Part shown: piece by piece, positions 26,466 through 35,540 of the stretch
Layout of the letters: the number at the start of each line of letters is the position of its first letter
Position numbering within the stretch: the first letter of the stretch is position 1
Origin: NIOZ-UU13 sp964444135
Lineage (GTDB): Bacteria > Planctomycetota > Phycisphaerae > Sedimentisphaerales > Anaerobacaceae
Reading direction: 5' to 3'
Assembly (NCBI GenBank): GCA_964444135.1
Contig: CAYUFX010000011.1
Location: forward strand, 1 to 64,000
Length of the DNA stretch: 64,000 nucleotides
Notes under the pieces: model-generated
Databases searched by the model: none
Told to the model about the DNA's origin: nothing
The model's input: only the letters and a program-made list of their open reading frames with translations
Program-made: the position numbers and the translations under genes

Positions 26466-27149
26466 ATGGGTAAAGGTAAAATCCTGATAGTAGAGGATGA
26501 CCGCGATATTGTCGAGATGGTCAGGTACAATCTAAAGGAGGAAGGATTTGAGACTGTACCTGCTTTCGATGGGGAAGAGGGGATTGAATTGGCCAGGAAA
26601 GAACGGCCGGATTTGATTATTCTCGACCTGATGCTGCCTGTTATAGACGGCTTCGAAGTCTGTAGAATCGTTAAAAACGACCAGGTAACAGCGGATATAC
26701 CAATTATTATCCTGAGTGCAAAATCACAAGAGACAGACAAAGTAGTGGGTTTGGAATTAGGTGCGGATGATTACGTAACAAAACCTTTCAGCCCAAGAGA
26801 ATTAATCGCAAGAATTCGGGCAATTTTGAGAAGAGGTCATGAACACCGGCTCGCCGAAAAGATAGAAAGAGGAGATATTGTCATAGATGGTGCCAGGCAT
26901 AAGGTGACCGTGAGCGGAAAAGAAATTTCGCTGACTTTTACGGAGTTTAAGCTTCTGGAGGTTATGGCTCGAAGGCCCGGCGTTGTGTTGTCAAGAAATC
27001 AAATTTTAGATGCAGTCTCAGGTGGCGACACCATTGTTTGTGACAGGACAGTCGATGCACATATTAAATCATTGAGGCAGAAATTAGGTCAGGCAAAGAA
27101 TTACATCGAGACTATTCGAGGTGCCGGTTACAGATTTAAGGACTTGTAA
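26466..27149 (+). CDS. phoB: Phosphate response regulator PhoB
   Basis: 227 residues, OmpR/PhoB class. The receiver domain has acidic D11/D12, phospho-acceptor D54 (LIILDLMLP), the conserved Thr/Ser (IILSAKSQ) and Lys in VTKPFSP. The winged-helix DNA-binding domain covers about 130-227 (ISLTFTEFKLLEVMARRPG, then IRGAGYRFKDL). It is followed by its kinase and by a whole phosphate-transport operon, so the PhoB assignment is firm by context. It starts 93 bp after thiC; no Pho box is seen before it. Confidence 0.92.
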   Translation: MGKGKILIVEDDRDIVEMVRYNLKEEGFETVPAFDGEEGIELARKERPDLIILDLMLPVIDGFEVCRIVKNDQVTADIPIIILSAKSQETDKVVGLELGADDYVTKPFSPRELIARIRAILRRGHEHRLAEKIERGDIVIDGARHKVTVSGKEISLTFTEFKLLEVMARRPGVVLSRNQILDAVSGGDTIVCDRTVDAHIKSLRQKLGQAKNYIETIRGAGYRFKDL

Positions 27150-27310
27150 ATAAATTATCTTCCATTTTTGGCTGGCTGCGGCTTCAGCTGGCGGTGTCAG
27201 CAAAACTCGGACTACCAACCAGTAGGCCTGCGCTTTACTTCCTTGCCAGCCTTGTCCTCGCACAGCCAAAAACGAAACCTAATTTCTTTACCAGTCCTAA
27301 GGAAGTATAG

Positions 27311-28735
27311 ATGAGAAGCAAAATCATCTGGAAATTCTTCGGCGCCTTTGTACTTTTGACTATTATAGCGGTCTTCGTGTTGAACTTTTTTGTAAGCTTG
27401 AAACTGCGAGACCACTTTGAACAGAGGATTTCTGAGCAGTTACAAAGTAATGCCGTATTAGTCGGCGATATTCTGAAGGAGGATTTAATTGAGGGCAGGG
27501 GCGAAGACATTCAAAATAAGATTATAGCTTTGGCTGATAAATTAGATTTGAGAATTACAGTTATTGATAGGCGGGGCAAAGTTATAGGGGACTCGGAAAC
27601 CACCCCATCCTTGATGGAAAATCATGCTGATCGGCCTGAAGTAATAAGGGCTTTTGAAAACGGTTTTGGCCAGAGTACTCGTTTCAGCGATACTTTGGAT
27701 TATAATATGAAGTATGTTGCCATACGTGTAAATGATGGTGATGAACATTTGGGGATTGTACGTTTTGCCTTGCCGCTTTCCGAGGTCCAGCTTCAAATAC
27801 AGACCATATACAGAGTGGTATTGTTGGGAGCATTCATTGCCGTTGTGATTGCCCTGACAGTAGCATATTTTATTTCCAGGAGCATAATTTCTCCAATTAG
27901 CCAAATGCAGATTGTAGCTCAACGGATTGCCAAAGGAGATTTCAGCAGGAAGGTAAAAATTAAGAGCAGAGACGAACTGGGCGAATTAGCAAAATCATTG
28001 AATATAATGGCCGATGAGCTGCAGCAAAAGATTGAGAGTCTTAAGCGGATGGACAGGGTAAGGACGGATTTTGTTGCTAACGTATCACATGAGCTTAAGA
28101 CACCTCTGACTTTGATTAAAGGCTATATAGAAACGCTTCAAGATAGAGCAATGGATGACAAAGAAAAGGCGCACAAATTCATTTCGATCATAAAGGAGCA
28201 TACAAGCCGGCTTGAAAACATAATAAATGATTTGTTGAGCCTGAGCGAACTCGAGCTTTCCAGAAACTCGATAGAAAAAACGGAGTTTGATTTGAGGCAT
28301 CTTATAGATGAGGTTGCGATGGGATTCGGTCATGCCCTTGATGCAAAGCAGCAAACATTGAGTATAAATTCACAAGGCGATGATTTTGGAGTTAAGGCTG
28401 ATAGCGATAAAATTGAACAGGTTTTTGTAAACCTGATAGACAATGCCATAAAATACACCAAAGATGCCGGCCGGATTAATATTTCACTTCTTGAGCAACA
28501 AGATGCAATCACCGTTACTGTTGAGGACAATGGAATAGGGATAGCAAAGGAACATCTCGATAGGGTTTTTGAGAGATTTTACCGTGTTGATAAGGCACGT
28601 TCACGCCAGCTTGGCGGTACGGGGCTGGGCCTGGGAATAGCCAAGCACATCGTCATAGCCCACAATGGCGAAATACATATTGAAAGCGAGATAAACAAAG
28701 GTGCAACGGTTTCCGTTACACTACCGAAAAAATAG
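27311..28735 (+). CDS. phoR: Phosphate sensor histidine kinase PhoR
   Basis: 474 residues. TM1 at about 8-30, an extracytoplasmic sensor part (about 31-165), TM2 at about 167-188, HAMP about 190-245, then HisKA with phospho-acceptor His260 in FVANVSHELKTPL. ATPase boxes: NLIDNAIKYT (N), VEDNGIGI (G1) and GGTGLGLGIAK (G2). It phosphorylates PhoB when phosphate is scarce. Unlike E. coli PhoR it has a real periplasmic loop, as in Gram-positive and many other PhoR proteins, and no obvious PAS domain after HAMP. The 161-bp gap before it contains a GGCTG/CAGCC inverted repeat but no gene. Confidence 0.92.
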   Translation: MRSKIIWKFFGAFVLLTIIAVFVLNFFVSLKLRDHFEQRISEQLQSNAVLVGDILKEDLIEGRGEDIQNKIIALADKLDLRITVIDRRGKVIGDSETTPSLMENHADRPEVIRAFENGFGQSTRFSDTLDYNMKYVAIRVNDGDEHLGIVRFALPLSEVQLQIQTIYRVVLLGAFIAVVIALTVAYFISRSIISPISQMQIVAQRIAKGDFSRKVKIKSRDELGELAKSLNIMADELQQKIESLKRMDRVRTDFVANVSHELKTPLTLIKGYIETLQDRAMDDKEKAHKFISIIKEHTSRLENIINDLLSLSELELSRNSIEKTEFDLRHLIDEVAMGFGHALDAKQQTLSINSQGDDFGVKADSDKIEQVFVNLIDNAIKYTKDAGRINISLLEQQDAITVTVEDNGIGIAKEHLDRVFERFYRVDKARSRQLGGTGLGLGIAKHIVIAHNGEIHIESEINKGATVSVTLPKK

Positions 28736-28751
28736 AGCACTTTTTTTCGTC

Positions 28752-28789
28752 TTCACTAAATTTTCACATTTTCTTCATACGCTCTTCAC
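28752..28789 (+). promoter_or_regulatory. Pho box: four TTCAC/T repeats, 11-bp period
   Basis: TTCAC at 28752, TTCAC at 28763, TTCAT at 28774 and TTCAC at 28785 are spaced exactly 11 bp apart, the geometry of PhoB/PhoP binding sites (one helical turn per half-site). They lie between the phoR stop and the Na/Pi cotransporter start at 28815. A TACTGT at 28800-28805 could be the -10 box. Confidence 0.75.
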
Positions 28790-28814
28790 GCTCAAAGTGT
28801 ACTGTAAAAAGTAT

Positions 28815-29948
28815 ATGAAGCATAAAGTTAAAACATTCTCCCATATTCTCTTAGTGATAGGACTGCTCTATTTTTTCCTGGTGAGCATCGGCCTAATGGG
28901 AGCCGCTCTCAAAGGCTTTGGCAAGGGCTTTGCTGAAAATCTAATCAGAACAACATCAAATCCCTTTGTCGCTTTGTTCATCGGGATATTAGCTACCAGT
29001 ACAATTCAAAGCTCGTCGTGCACGACATCGATTGTTGTGGGCATGGTAAGCTCCGGAGTCATTACTGTCGATAATGCCGTCTATATTGTTATGGGCGCCA
29101 ATATTGGGACCACCGTAACAAACACAATCGTCTCTTTGGCACACATGACGCGGCGGGATGAGTTCAGGCGCGCTATAAGCGTAGCATCCATGCACGATTT
29201 TTTTAACTTTTTCTGTGTTTGTCTCTTACTTCCGCTGGAATTGGCCACGGGATTTATTAAAAAATGCGCTCATGGAATGGCTACCTTGTTCGGAAATGTT
29301 GGAGGGATTAAGTTCACCAGCCCGATTAAACTGGCTACAGAACCGGCAGTGCATTTTATCCGGAATATGATGCAATTTCTGATAAAGCACCTGTTCACCG
29401 GTGAAATATATGTGTATATTTTTGTGTTAATTGTGTCGGTTTTAATGTTGTTTCTATCTCTTTATTTCCTGGTGAAGGTCATGAAGTCCCTGGTCATAAA
29501 AAGGGCAGAGATTATTTTGGACAACGTCGTCACCAGAAGCAGGTTGTTAGGCCTTTTTGCAGGTCTGATTTTTACAATTATTGTTCAGAGCAGTTCCGTT
29601 ACAACCACATTGTTGGTTCCTCTTGCTGCTGCCGGCGTTATTGCAATCGAGACCGCATTCTCAATAACTATGGGTGCTAACATCGGGACGACCACCACTG
29701 CTATACTCGCGTCATTTGCCACTGGAAACATCTCGGCAATCGTTGTCGCATTCGAACATTTTCTGTTTAACACGATAGGAGTTTTGATTGTTTTCCCAAT
29801 AAGAGCTATTAGAATGATCCCGATAAATCTTGCCAAGTCCCTGGGAAACCTGGCTTACAACAAAAGAAGGTACGCATTTATTTATGTATTGAGTGTATTT
29901 TTCTTTATACCGGCATTATTAATTTTTATATCTAAATGTTTCAAATAG
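28815..29948 (+). CDS. Na+/phosphate cotransporter family protein
   Basis: 377 residues from ATG at 28815 (MKHKVKTFSHILLVIGLLYF). A longer frame from 28701 overlaps the phoR end and the Pho box, so I reject that start. There are about eight TM helices in two inverted halves, each with the NptA/PF02690 signature QSSS: TSTIQSSSCTTSIVVG and IVQSSSVTTTLLVPL. NptA-type carriers take up phosphate with sodium. The Pho box directly in front implies induction by PhoB under phosphate shortage. A DUF47 (PhoU-like) gene follows immediately, a common pairing. Confidence 0.88.
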   Translation: MKHKVKTFSHILLVIGLLYFFLVSIGLMGAALKGFGKGFAENLIRTTSNPFVALFIGILATSTIQSSSCTTSIVVGMVSSGVITVDNAVYIVMGANIGTTVTNTIVSLAHMTRRDEFRRAISVASMHDFFNFFCVCLLLPLELATGFIKKCAHGMATLFGNVGGIKFTSPIKLATEPAVHFIRNMMQFLIKHLFTGEIYVYIFVLIVSVLMLFLSLYFLVKVMKSLVIKRAEIILDNVVTRSRLLGLFAGLIFTIIVQSSSVTTTLLVPLAAAGVIAIETAFSITMGANIGTTTTAILASFATGNISAIVVAFEHFLFNTIGVLIVFPIRAIRMIPINLAKSLGNLAYNKRRYAFIYVLSVFFFIPALLIFISKCFK

Positions 29949-29959
29949 GAAAAACGAAT

Positions 29960-30631
29960 ATGTTCAAAAATCTATTAAGTTTTTGGAAAGGCAAAGATTT
30001 TCTATCTCAGGTTCTTGAGGAATTCAGGGATATGTTAGAGGACTCAAAATGTATGTTCGAAGCTGTTTGCCGCCGCTTGTTAGATAGCGTCGAAGAGCCG
30101 GATTTAAAGAAGAAAATCTACGAGGTAGATAAGAAGGTAAATCGTTTGCAGAAAGGAATACGCAAACGAATTGTTGAACATCTTTCCCTTCAGCCAACAG
30201 TCGAGGTGCCCGCGTGTTTGTTGTTAATGAGTGTTGTAAAAGATGCGGAAAGGCTGGGTGACTATTGCAAGAACCTTTATGAAGTTACCGAGCTTCTCGA
30301 AAAGCCCATAGATAAATCAGTCTTTTCACAGTATTTTAATGATATTGACAAGGGTATTCTTGCTCTGTTTGAACAGACAAAAGAAACGTTTATAGAAGCG
30401 GATATAGATAAAGCCGGCTTGGCATTCGATGTCGAGCATAAAATAGCAAAACGCTGTGACAGTATTGTTGAACAGATAGCAAAAAGCAACCTTTCAGTCA
30501 ACGAAGCGGTATCTTTTACTTTGATTGCAAGGCATTTTAAGCGCATTGTGGCTCATCTGGTAAATATCGCAACTTCCGTGATTTTGCCGATAAGTGACCT
30601 TGACTATTTTGATGAAAAAGCAGATGAGTAA
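29960..30631 (+). CDS. DUF47/PhoU-like regulator
   Basis: 223 residues from ATG at 29960, which has AGGA upstream; a start at 29936 would overlap the previous gene by 13 bases. All-helical, PhoU-like domain of the DUF47 (TIGR00153) type, with LLMSVVKDAERLGDYCKNLYEV (the E-x-x-x-D/N metal-binding helix) and SFTLIARHFKRIVAHLVNIA. Such proteins accompany Pit/NptA-type carriers and are thought to control them. It is probably co-transcribed with the cotransporter. Confidence 0.85.
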   Translation: MFKNLLSFWKGKDFLSQVLEEFRDMLEDSKCMFEAVCRRLLDSVEEPDLKKKIYEVDKKVNRLQKGIRKRIVEHLSLQPTVEVPACLLLMSVVKDAERLGDYCKNLYEVTELLEKPIDKSVFSQYFNDIDKGILALFEQTKETFIEADIDKAGLAFDVEHKIAKRCDSIVEQIAKSNLSVNEAVSFTLIARHFKRIVAHLVNIATSVILPISDLDYFDEKADE

Positions 30632-30714
30632 TAAGTTAACCTTCGATGATATAATGTTTTGCAATATACCAACTAACTCTAATGGCTATTAGAAATATTG
30701 TAGGGGATAGAAAA

Positions 30715-31608
30715 ATGAGTTGTAAAGTAAGTAAATTTGTAAGGGAAATGTTTACTTTAGTTGTTATGGCAATGATAGTGTTCGTGGCGATACCGGGTTG
30801 TTCAAAGCGAGATGATCAAGCCGAAAGCGAAGAGAGATATATAACCATTAAAGGCTCTGATACTATGGTGCATCTTGTTAGTAGCTGGGCAGAAACATTC
30901 ATGCAGGAAAATCCCGGTACTGAAGTTTCGGTTACCGGAGGTGGCTCAGGGACAGGAATAGCCGCACTTCTAAACGGCACGACCGATATTTGTGCGGCCT
31001 CGCGAAAGATAAAAAATAACGAATTAATGCTGGCTATACAGAAAAACATTCATCCAAATGAAATTGTTGTCGCGAGGGATGGAATCGCGGTAGTAGTTAA
31101 TCCTGACAATCCTATTGGCGAGCTAACAATAGAGCAATTAGGTAAAATTTTCACAGGCGACTGTCCTCGTTGGAGTGATGTTGGTGGCCCTGATGAAGAA
31201 ATTTTGGTACTTTCCAGAGAGTCGAGTTCCGGAACTTACGTATTTTTCCAAGAGATGGTACTTAAAAAGCAAGATTACATGCAGGACGCGAAACTACTTC
31301 CTGCTACATCGGCGATTATACAATCGGCTTCTACGGACAAATGGGCAATAGGATATGTCGGATTAGGTTATGCCCTTGCAGCTAAAGACAAGGTGAAAAT
31401 CATAGCGGTTAAAGCCGATGACAAATCCGCTGCTGTTATACCGTCAGACCAGACCGTAAAATCAGGACAGTATCCTATCGCCCGACCGCTGTATCTCTAC
31501 CTTGACAGTGAACCGGATGGGACAATAAAGAAATTTATAGATTTTTGCCTTAGCTCCGAAGGTCAATCAATAGTAACAGAGACCGGATACATTGCGATTA
31601 AACAATGA
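30715..31608 (+). CDS. pstS: Phosphate ABC transporter substrate-binding lipoprotein PstS
   Basis: 297 residues from ATG at 30715, with AGGGG upstream (a longer frame starts at 30682). The signal peptide ends in the lipobox AIPGC, lipidated Cys29. Phosphate-binding loops: IKGSDTMVHLVSSWAE, GGGSGTGIAALLNGTTDICAASR and SRESSSGTYVFF. This is the PstS fold of the shorter 'PstS-like' group. It captures phosphate in the periplasm for PstCAB. TATAAT at 30650-30655 could give it its own promoter. The stop overlaps the pstC start (ATGA). Confidence 0.93.
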   Translation: MSCKVSKFVREMFTLVVMAMIVFVAIPGCSKRDDQAESEERYITIKGSDTMVHLVSSWAETFMQENPGTEVSVTGGGSGTGIAALLNGTTDICAASRKIKNNELMLAIQKNIHPNEIVVARDGIAVVVNPDNPIGELTIEQLGKIFTGDCPRWSDVGGPDEEILVLSRESSSGTYVFFQEMVLKKQDYMQDAKLLPATSAIIQSASTDKWAIGYVGLGYALAAKDKVKIIAVKADDKSAAVIPSDQTVKSGQYPIARPLYLYLDSEPDGTIKKFIDFCLSSEGQSIVTETGYIAIKQ

Positions 31609-32477
31609 GAGTTGCTTGGAAAGAAAAAGCCGTAAAACTAATATTGTTGGCCACAGCTTCAACGAGCATTCTGATTGTAGCAGGCATATTTGTGTTCTTA
31701 GGCAGAGAGGCCGGGCCGTTTGCTATTGAGCCGGGATTAAAAGAGCTTCTGGGCAAACGATGGATACCTGTATCCTTCCAGAAAGAGTCATTCGGTATCA
31801 TGCCTTTAGTTGCGGGCTCACTTTTGGTTACAGCACTGGCAACGCTGCTGACATTGCCGTTTGGTATAGGTGCATCGGTGTATATCTCAGAGCTGGCAAG
31901 GCCCACTGAGAGAGAAATACTCAAGCCGTTTATAGAAATACTGGCTGGAATCCCATCCGTTGTTATTGGTTTTTTTGGCCTGGTTGTATTAGTACCTTTG
32001 GTAAAGGCCTGTTTTAGACTATCGACAGGATTAACTGCTTTGGCTGGTGCAATACTATTGGCGCTGATGGCGATACCGACGGTAATTTCTATCTCTGAGG
32101 ATGCTATAAGAAGCGTACCTCTATCCTATAAGCAGGCTTCTCTGGCATTGGGTGCAAGTAAAATGCAGACTATATGGAGGGTAACGGTTCCGGCGGCACT
32201 TCCGGGAATAACCGCGGCTGTAATGCTCGGTATGGGCAGGGTTATCGGGGAAACTATGGCGGTGATGATGGTTACCGGCAATGCCGCAATTATAACCGCA
32301 TCACCGTTTGATTCAGTGCGGACAATGACCGCCACCATCGCAGCGGAAATGGGCGAGGTCGCTTTTGGAAGTAACCATTACAGGGCCTTATTTTGTGTCG
32401 GCATCGTCTTGCTGCTGGCAACATTCGGATTAAATATAGTCGCACAAAAGGTTTTAAAGAAACATAGGGTAAGATAA
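31605..32477 (+). CDS. pstC: Phosphate ABC transporter permease PstC
   Basis: 290 residues, six TM helices, overlapping pstS by 4 bases. The ABC-permease EAA loop reads SYKQASLALGASKMQTIWRVTVPAALPGITAAVMLGMGRVIGET, with the family's GRxxGETMA. The N-terminus has AVKLILLATASTSILIVAGIFVFL. It forms the inner-membrane channel with PstA. Confidence 0.93.
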   Translation: MRVAWKEKAVKLILLATASTSILIVAGIFVFLGREAGPFAIEPGLKELLGKRWIPVSFQKESFGIMPLVAGSLLVTALATLLTLPFGIGASVYISELARPTEREILKPFIEILAGIPSVVIGFFGLVVLVPLVKACFRLSTGLTALAGAILLALMAIPTVISISEDAIRSVPLSYKQASLALGASKMQTIWRVTVPAALPGITAAVMLGMGRVIGETMAVMMVTGNAAIITASPFDSVRTMTATIAAEMGEVAFGSNHYRALFCVGIVLLLATFGLNIVAQKVLKKHRVR

Positions 32478-33328
32478 TGCTTAGGGCAGTATTACAACGA
32501 GCAGCCTATTGGTTAATGCGGGCAATGACCTATTTCATTGTATTTATCATTGCCTCCATAATTCTTAAGATACTCTGGAATGGTCTGCCGGCAGTGAGCT
32601 GGGAATTTCTGACCAAAATGCCGAGAAGCAGCGGGGCTGAGGGAGGAATACTGCCGGCAATTGTAGGTACCTTATATCTGGTGACGGGCACTATAGCCGT
32701 GGCGCTTCCACTGGGTATGGCAACTGCAATTTATCTGTCGGAATATGCAAAGCAGGGAAGATTCACCCGCACTATACGCCTTGCCATAATAACGCTCGCC
32801 GGTGTTCCATCAATAGTTTTCGGGCTCTTCGGGCTTGGTTTATTTGTAATATTTCTGAACTTCGGCGCATCTATAATTTCCGGCTGTCTTACGCTGGCAT
32901 GTATGATATTGCCGACCATTATCGTATCCAGTGAGGAAGCTCTGCGAACTGTTCCTCAGTCTTTAAGAGAAGGCAGTCTTGCACTGGGTGCTACAAAGTG
33001 GCAGACCATTTACAAAAACGTGCTGCCATATTCATTTTCGGGAATGCTTACCGGCTCTATCCTGGGTATCGGACGAGCTGCCGGAGAAACCGCGCCGATA
33101 CTGCTGACAGTTGCCGCTTTTTATCTGCCTAAATTGCCAAGGTCTATATTCGACCAGGTAATGGCGCTGCCGTACCACCTTTACATCCTGGCAACCCAGC
33201 ATCCCGAAGCGGATAAGGTCAGGCCGATGCAGTATGCAACGGCACTTGTGCTTCTGGCATTGGTCCTCGGGGTTAACCTTGCCGCGATATTGCTAAGAAT
33301 CCGTATTAGGAAGAAACGCCGATGGTAG
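32477..33328 (+). CDS. pstA: Phosphate ABC transporter permease PstA
   Basis: 283 residues, six TM helices. Its start codon overlaps the last base of the pstC stop (TAATG). The EAA loop is SLREGSLALGATKWQTIYKNVLPYSFSGMLTGSILGIGRAAGETAPIL. Also GVPSIVFGLFGLGLFV, typical of PstA. It ends 7 bases into pstB. Confidence 0.93.
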   Translation: MLRAVLQRAAYWLMRAMTYFIVFIIASIILKILWNGLPAVSWEFLTKMPRSSGAEGGILPAIVGTLYLVTGTIAVALPLGMATAIYLSEYAKQGRFTRTIRLAIITLAGVPSIVFGLFGLGLFVIFLNFGASIISGCLTLACMILPTIIVSSEEALRTVPQSLREGSLALGATKWQTIYKNVLPYSFSGMLTGSILGIGRAAGETAPILLTVAAFYLPKLPRSIFDQVMALPYHLYILATQHPEADKVRPMQYATALVLLALVLGVNLAAILLRIRIRKKRRW

Positions 33329-34104
33329 ATAATAAGTCTAATAATGACACGGAAGTAGAAATACGGGTTAAGGACCTGGACTTTTATTATGGTAACGTGC
33401 AAGCACTGTTTAAGGTTACGATGGACATACCCGCCAGGAACGTTACGGCCCTGATTGGTCCGTCAGGCTGCGGTAAATCAACTTTTCTTCGGACACTGAA
33501 CCGAATGAACGATATCATTGATGGAGCACGCACCAGCGGCAGCGTTTTGATAGATGATGAAGATATCTATCGAAGCGGGGTCGATATCGTAAGTCTGCGG
33601 AAGAAAGTCGGGATGGTCTTTCAAAAATCCAATCCATTTCCAAAATCTATCTTTGATAATGTGGCCTATGGTCCACGAATTCACGGCGTCAAAAACCGTA
33701 GAAAGCTTGCTGAAATCGTGGAAAGGAGCCTTATACGCGCGGCACTGTGGAATGAGGTTAAAGACCGTCTGGATAAGAATGCAATGGATTTATCCGGTGG
33801 GCAGCAGCAAAGACTCTGTATTGCCAGGGCGCTGGCAATACAGCCGGAGATACTGCTAATGGATGAGCCTGCATCGGCTCTCGACCCACAATCTACCGCG
33901 AAAATAGAAGACCTTATCGACGAGCTTCGCAGTGACTATACCATCGTAATTGTAACACACAATATGCAGCAGGCCGCTCGTGTCTCCGACTTAACAGCTT
34001 TCCTCTATGAAGGATATCTCATAGAGGTCGGCCCCACCAAGCAAGTCTTTACCAAACCACGAAAGGAAAAAACCGAAGATTACATTACCGGAAGATTTGG
34101 ATAA
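33322..34104 (+). CDS. pstB: Phosphate ABC transporter ATPase PstB
   Basis: 260 residues. Walker A GPSGCGKST, Q-loop GMVFQKSNPFPKSIFDNVAYG (the PstB hallmark FPxSIxDNV), signature LSGGQQQRLCIARALA, Walker B ILLMDEPASALDP, switch His in IVTHNMQQA. It powers phosphate import and overlaps pstA by 7 bases. Confidence 0.96.
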   Translation: MVDNKSNNDTEVEIRVKDLDFYYGNVQALFKVTMDIPARNVTALIGPSGCGKSTFLRTLNRMNDIIDGARTSGSVLIDDEDIYRSGVDIVSLRKKVGMVFQKSNPFPKSIFDNVAYGPRIHGVKNRRKLAEIVERSLIRAALWNEVKDRLDKNAMDLSGGQQQRLCIARALAIQPEILLMDEPASALDPQSTAKIEDLIDELRSDYTIVIVTHNMQQAARVSDLTAFLYEGYLIEVGPTKQVFTKPRKEKTEDYITGRFG

Positions 34105-34119
34105 AGGGATAAAGATATC

Positions 34120-34788
34120 ATGACAGTACACTTGAAAAGAGAAATCGAAAAGCTCAAAAAGATGCTGATATCTCTGTGCGAGGTTGTTGAAAAAAGCTTC
34201 TTGCAGGCGGTGCAATCAATCAAAACAAGGGACATAGAGCTGACCAGGAAAGTGATCGAAGCAGATGTGCATATCGATCACATGGAAGTTGATGTGGAGG
34301 AGGAGTGTTTGAAGATGCTGGCCTTGTATCAGCCTGTTGCTATCGATTTACGGTTTATTATTACTGCCTTGAAGATAAATAATGACTTAGAGCGAATCGG
34401 GGACTTGGCAGTTAATATTGCTGAACGAAGTCAATTTCTGGCCACCCAGCCCCAAATAGACCTTCCTTTTGATTTTGGCGAGATGGCTAAAAAAACTCAG
34501 TCAATGCTTCGGAAGAGTCTCGATGCTTTGGTGAATATGGACCCTGAATTGGCGTATGAGGTTTGTGCTGCTGACGATGAAGTTGATGCTATGAATTGTC
34601 GGATGTTTCAAATAGTCCAGGATGAGATTCGTGCTCATATAGAGAAGGCAGAGTCTCTGATACACTTGCTTTCGGTGTCGAGGCATCTCGAGCGTGTAGC
34701 GGACCATGCCACGAACATAGCTGAAGATGTTATTTACATGATGGAAGGCAAAATTGTCCGACATAAAGCTGAAGATTATAAATTCTAA
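34120..34788 (+). CDS. phoU: Phosphate signalling protein PhoU
   Basis: 222 residues, two three-helix bundles. PhoU motifs: ALKINNDLERIGDLAVNIAER in the first bundle and LLSVSRHLERVADHATNIAEDVIYM in the second, both with the E-R-x-x-D metal-binding pattern. It relays the transport state of PstSCAB to PhoR and damps the response in high phosphate. It is 15 bp after pstB. Confidence 0.94.
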   Translation: MTVHLKREIEKLKKMLISLCEVVEKSFLQAVQSIKTRDIELTRKVIEADVHIDHMEVDVEEECLKMLALYQPVAIDLRFIITALKINNDLERIGDLAVNIAERSQFLATQPQIDLPFDFGEMAKKTQSMLRKSLDALVNMDPELAYEVCAADDEVDAMNCRMFQIVQDEIRAHIEKAESLIHLLSVSRHLERVADHATNIAEDVIYMMEGKIVRHKAEDYKF

Positions 34789-34814
34789 ACTTATTTGATG
34801 AAGGGAAAAACCAT

Positions 34815-35489
34815 ATGGGTAAGACAGAAAAAATTGCAGCTTGCTTGCTTACAATCTTAATATATGGTTTTTTTGGCACACCTTGTTTTGCTTACGACGA
34901 TGAAGGTTTTCAGTTCTGGAGCACAGCGAGTGCATATTTTGATATTAACAAAGACTGGAAGGGCAAATTTGAAGAAGAATTTCGGCTCGGCGACGACGGT
35001 GGAAACCTGTATTATCAACACTCGGACTTGGGATTCGTATATGCAGGTTTGGCGGACTGGTTAGATCTGGGATTCAACTTCAGGTATGTATTTGAGAAAG
35101 ACAGCAAAGATATATGGCGGGAGGAAAACCGGCCTCATTTTAATATTACATTGAAAGGTCAACTGTTTAATCTCGACGTCAGTAATAGGTCAAGATTTGA
35201 ATATAGGGATAGAGAAAATAAAAATGACGTCTGGCGGTATAGAAACAAAGTTACGGTAAAACTGCCGTTTGAACTTACCAATCGCAAATTGCAACCTTAT
35301 CTGGCCGATGAGGTCTTTGTTACACTCAACGATGATAATATTGACAGGAACAGGCTTTATTTTGGACTTCCCTTAAAGTTATCAGAAAATTTCAGAACCG
35401 ACATCTTTTATCTTTGGCAATCGAGCAAGTCCGGTAGGGAGTGGAAAGATATTAGTGTGCTTGGGGTACAACTGAAGTTCTATTTTTAG
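34815..35489 (+). CDS. DUF2490 outer-membrane beta-barrel protein
   Basis: 224 residues. Signal peptide to about residue 24 (FFGTPCFAYD). The rest alternates short amphipathic strands typical of DUF2490 (FQFWSTASAYFDINKDWKGKFEEEFRLG, GFNFRYVFEKDSKDIWREENRPH), ending in an aromatic LKFYF as outer-membrane barrels do. It follows phoU by 26 bp, so it is probably in the Pho regulon and may form a porin for phosphate or phosphate esters (inference). The family function is not established. Confidence 0.78.
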   Translation: MGKTEKIAACLLTILIYGFFGTPCFAYDDEGFQFWSTASAYFDINKDWKGKFEEEFRLGDDGGNLYYQHSDLGFVYAGLADWLDLGFNFRYVFEKDSKDIWREENRPHFNITLKGQLFNLDVSNRSRFEYRDRENKNDVWRYRNKVTVKLPFELTNRKLQPYLADEVFVTLNDDNIDRNRLYFGLPLKLSENFRTDIFYLWQSSKSGREWKDISVLGVQLKFYF

Positions 35490-35540
35490 CACTTGAGAAT
35501 AGGGACTATTATCTCATAAATTGTGCCACGAGCAATGAAT

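Noticed and set aside
28701..28814. Longer start for the Na/Pi carrier
   Set aside because: Would overlap phoR and translate the Pho box; the hydrophobic start at 28815 fits better.
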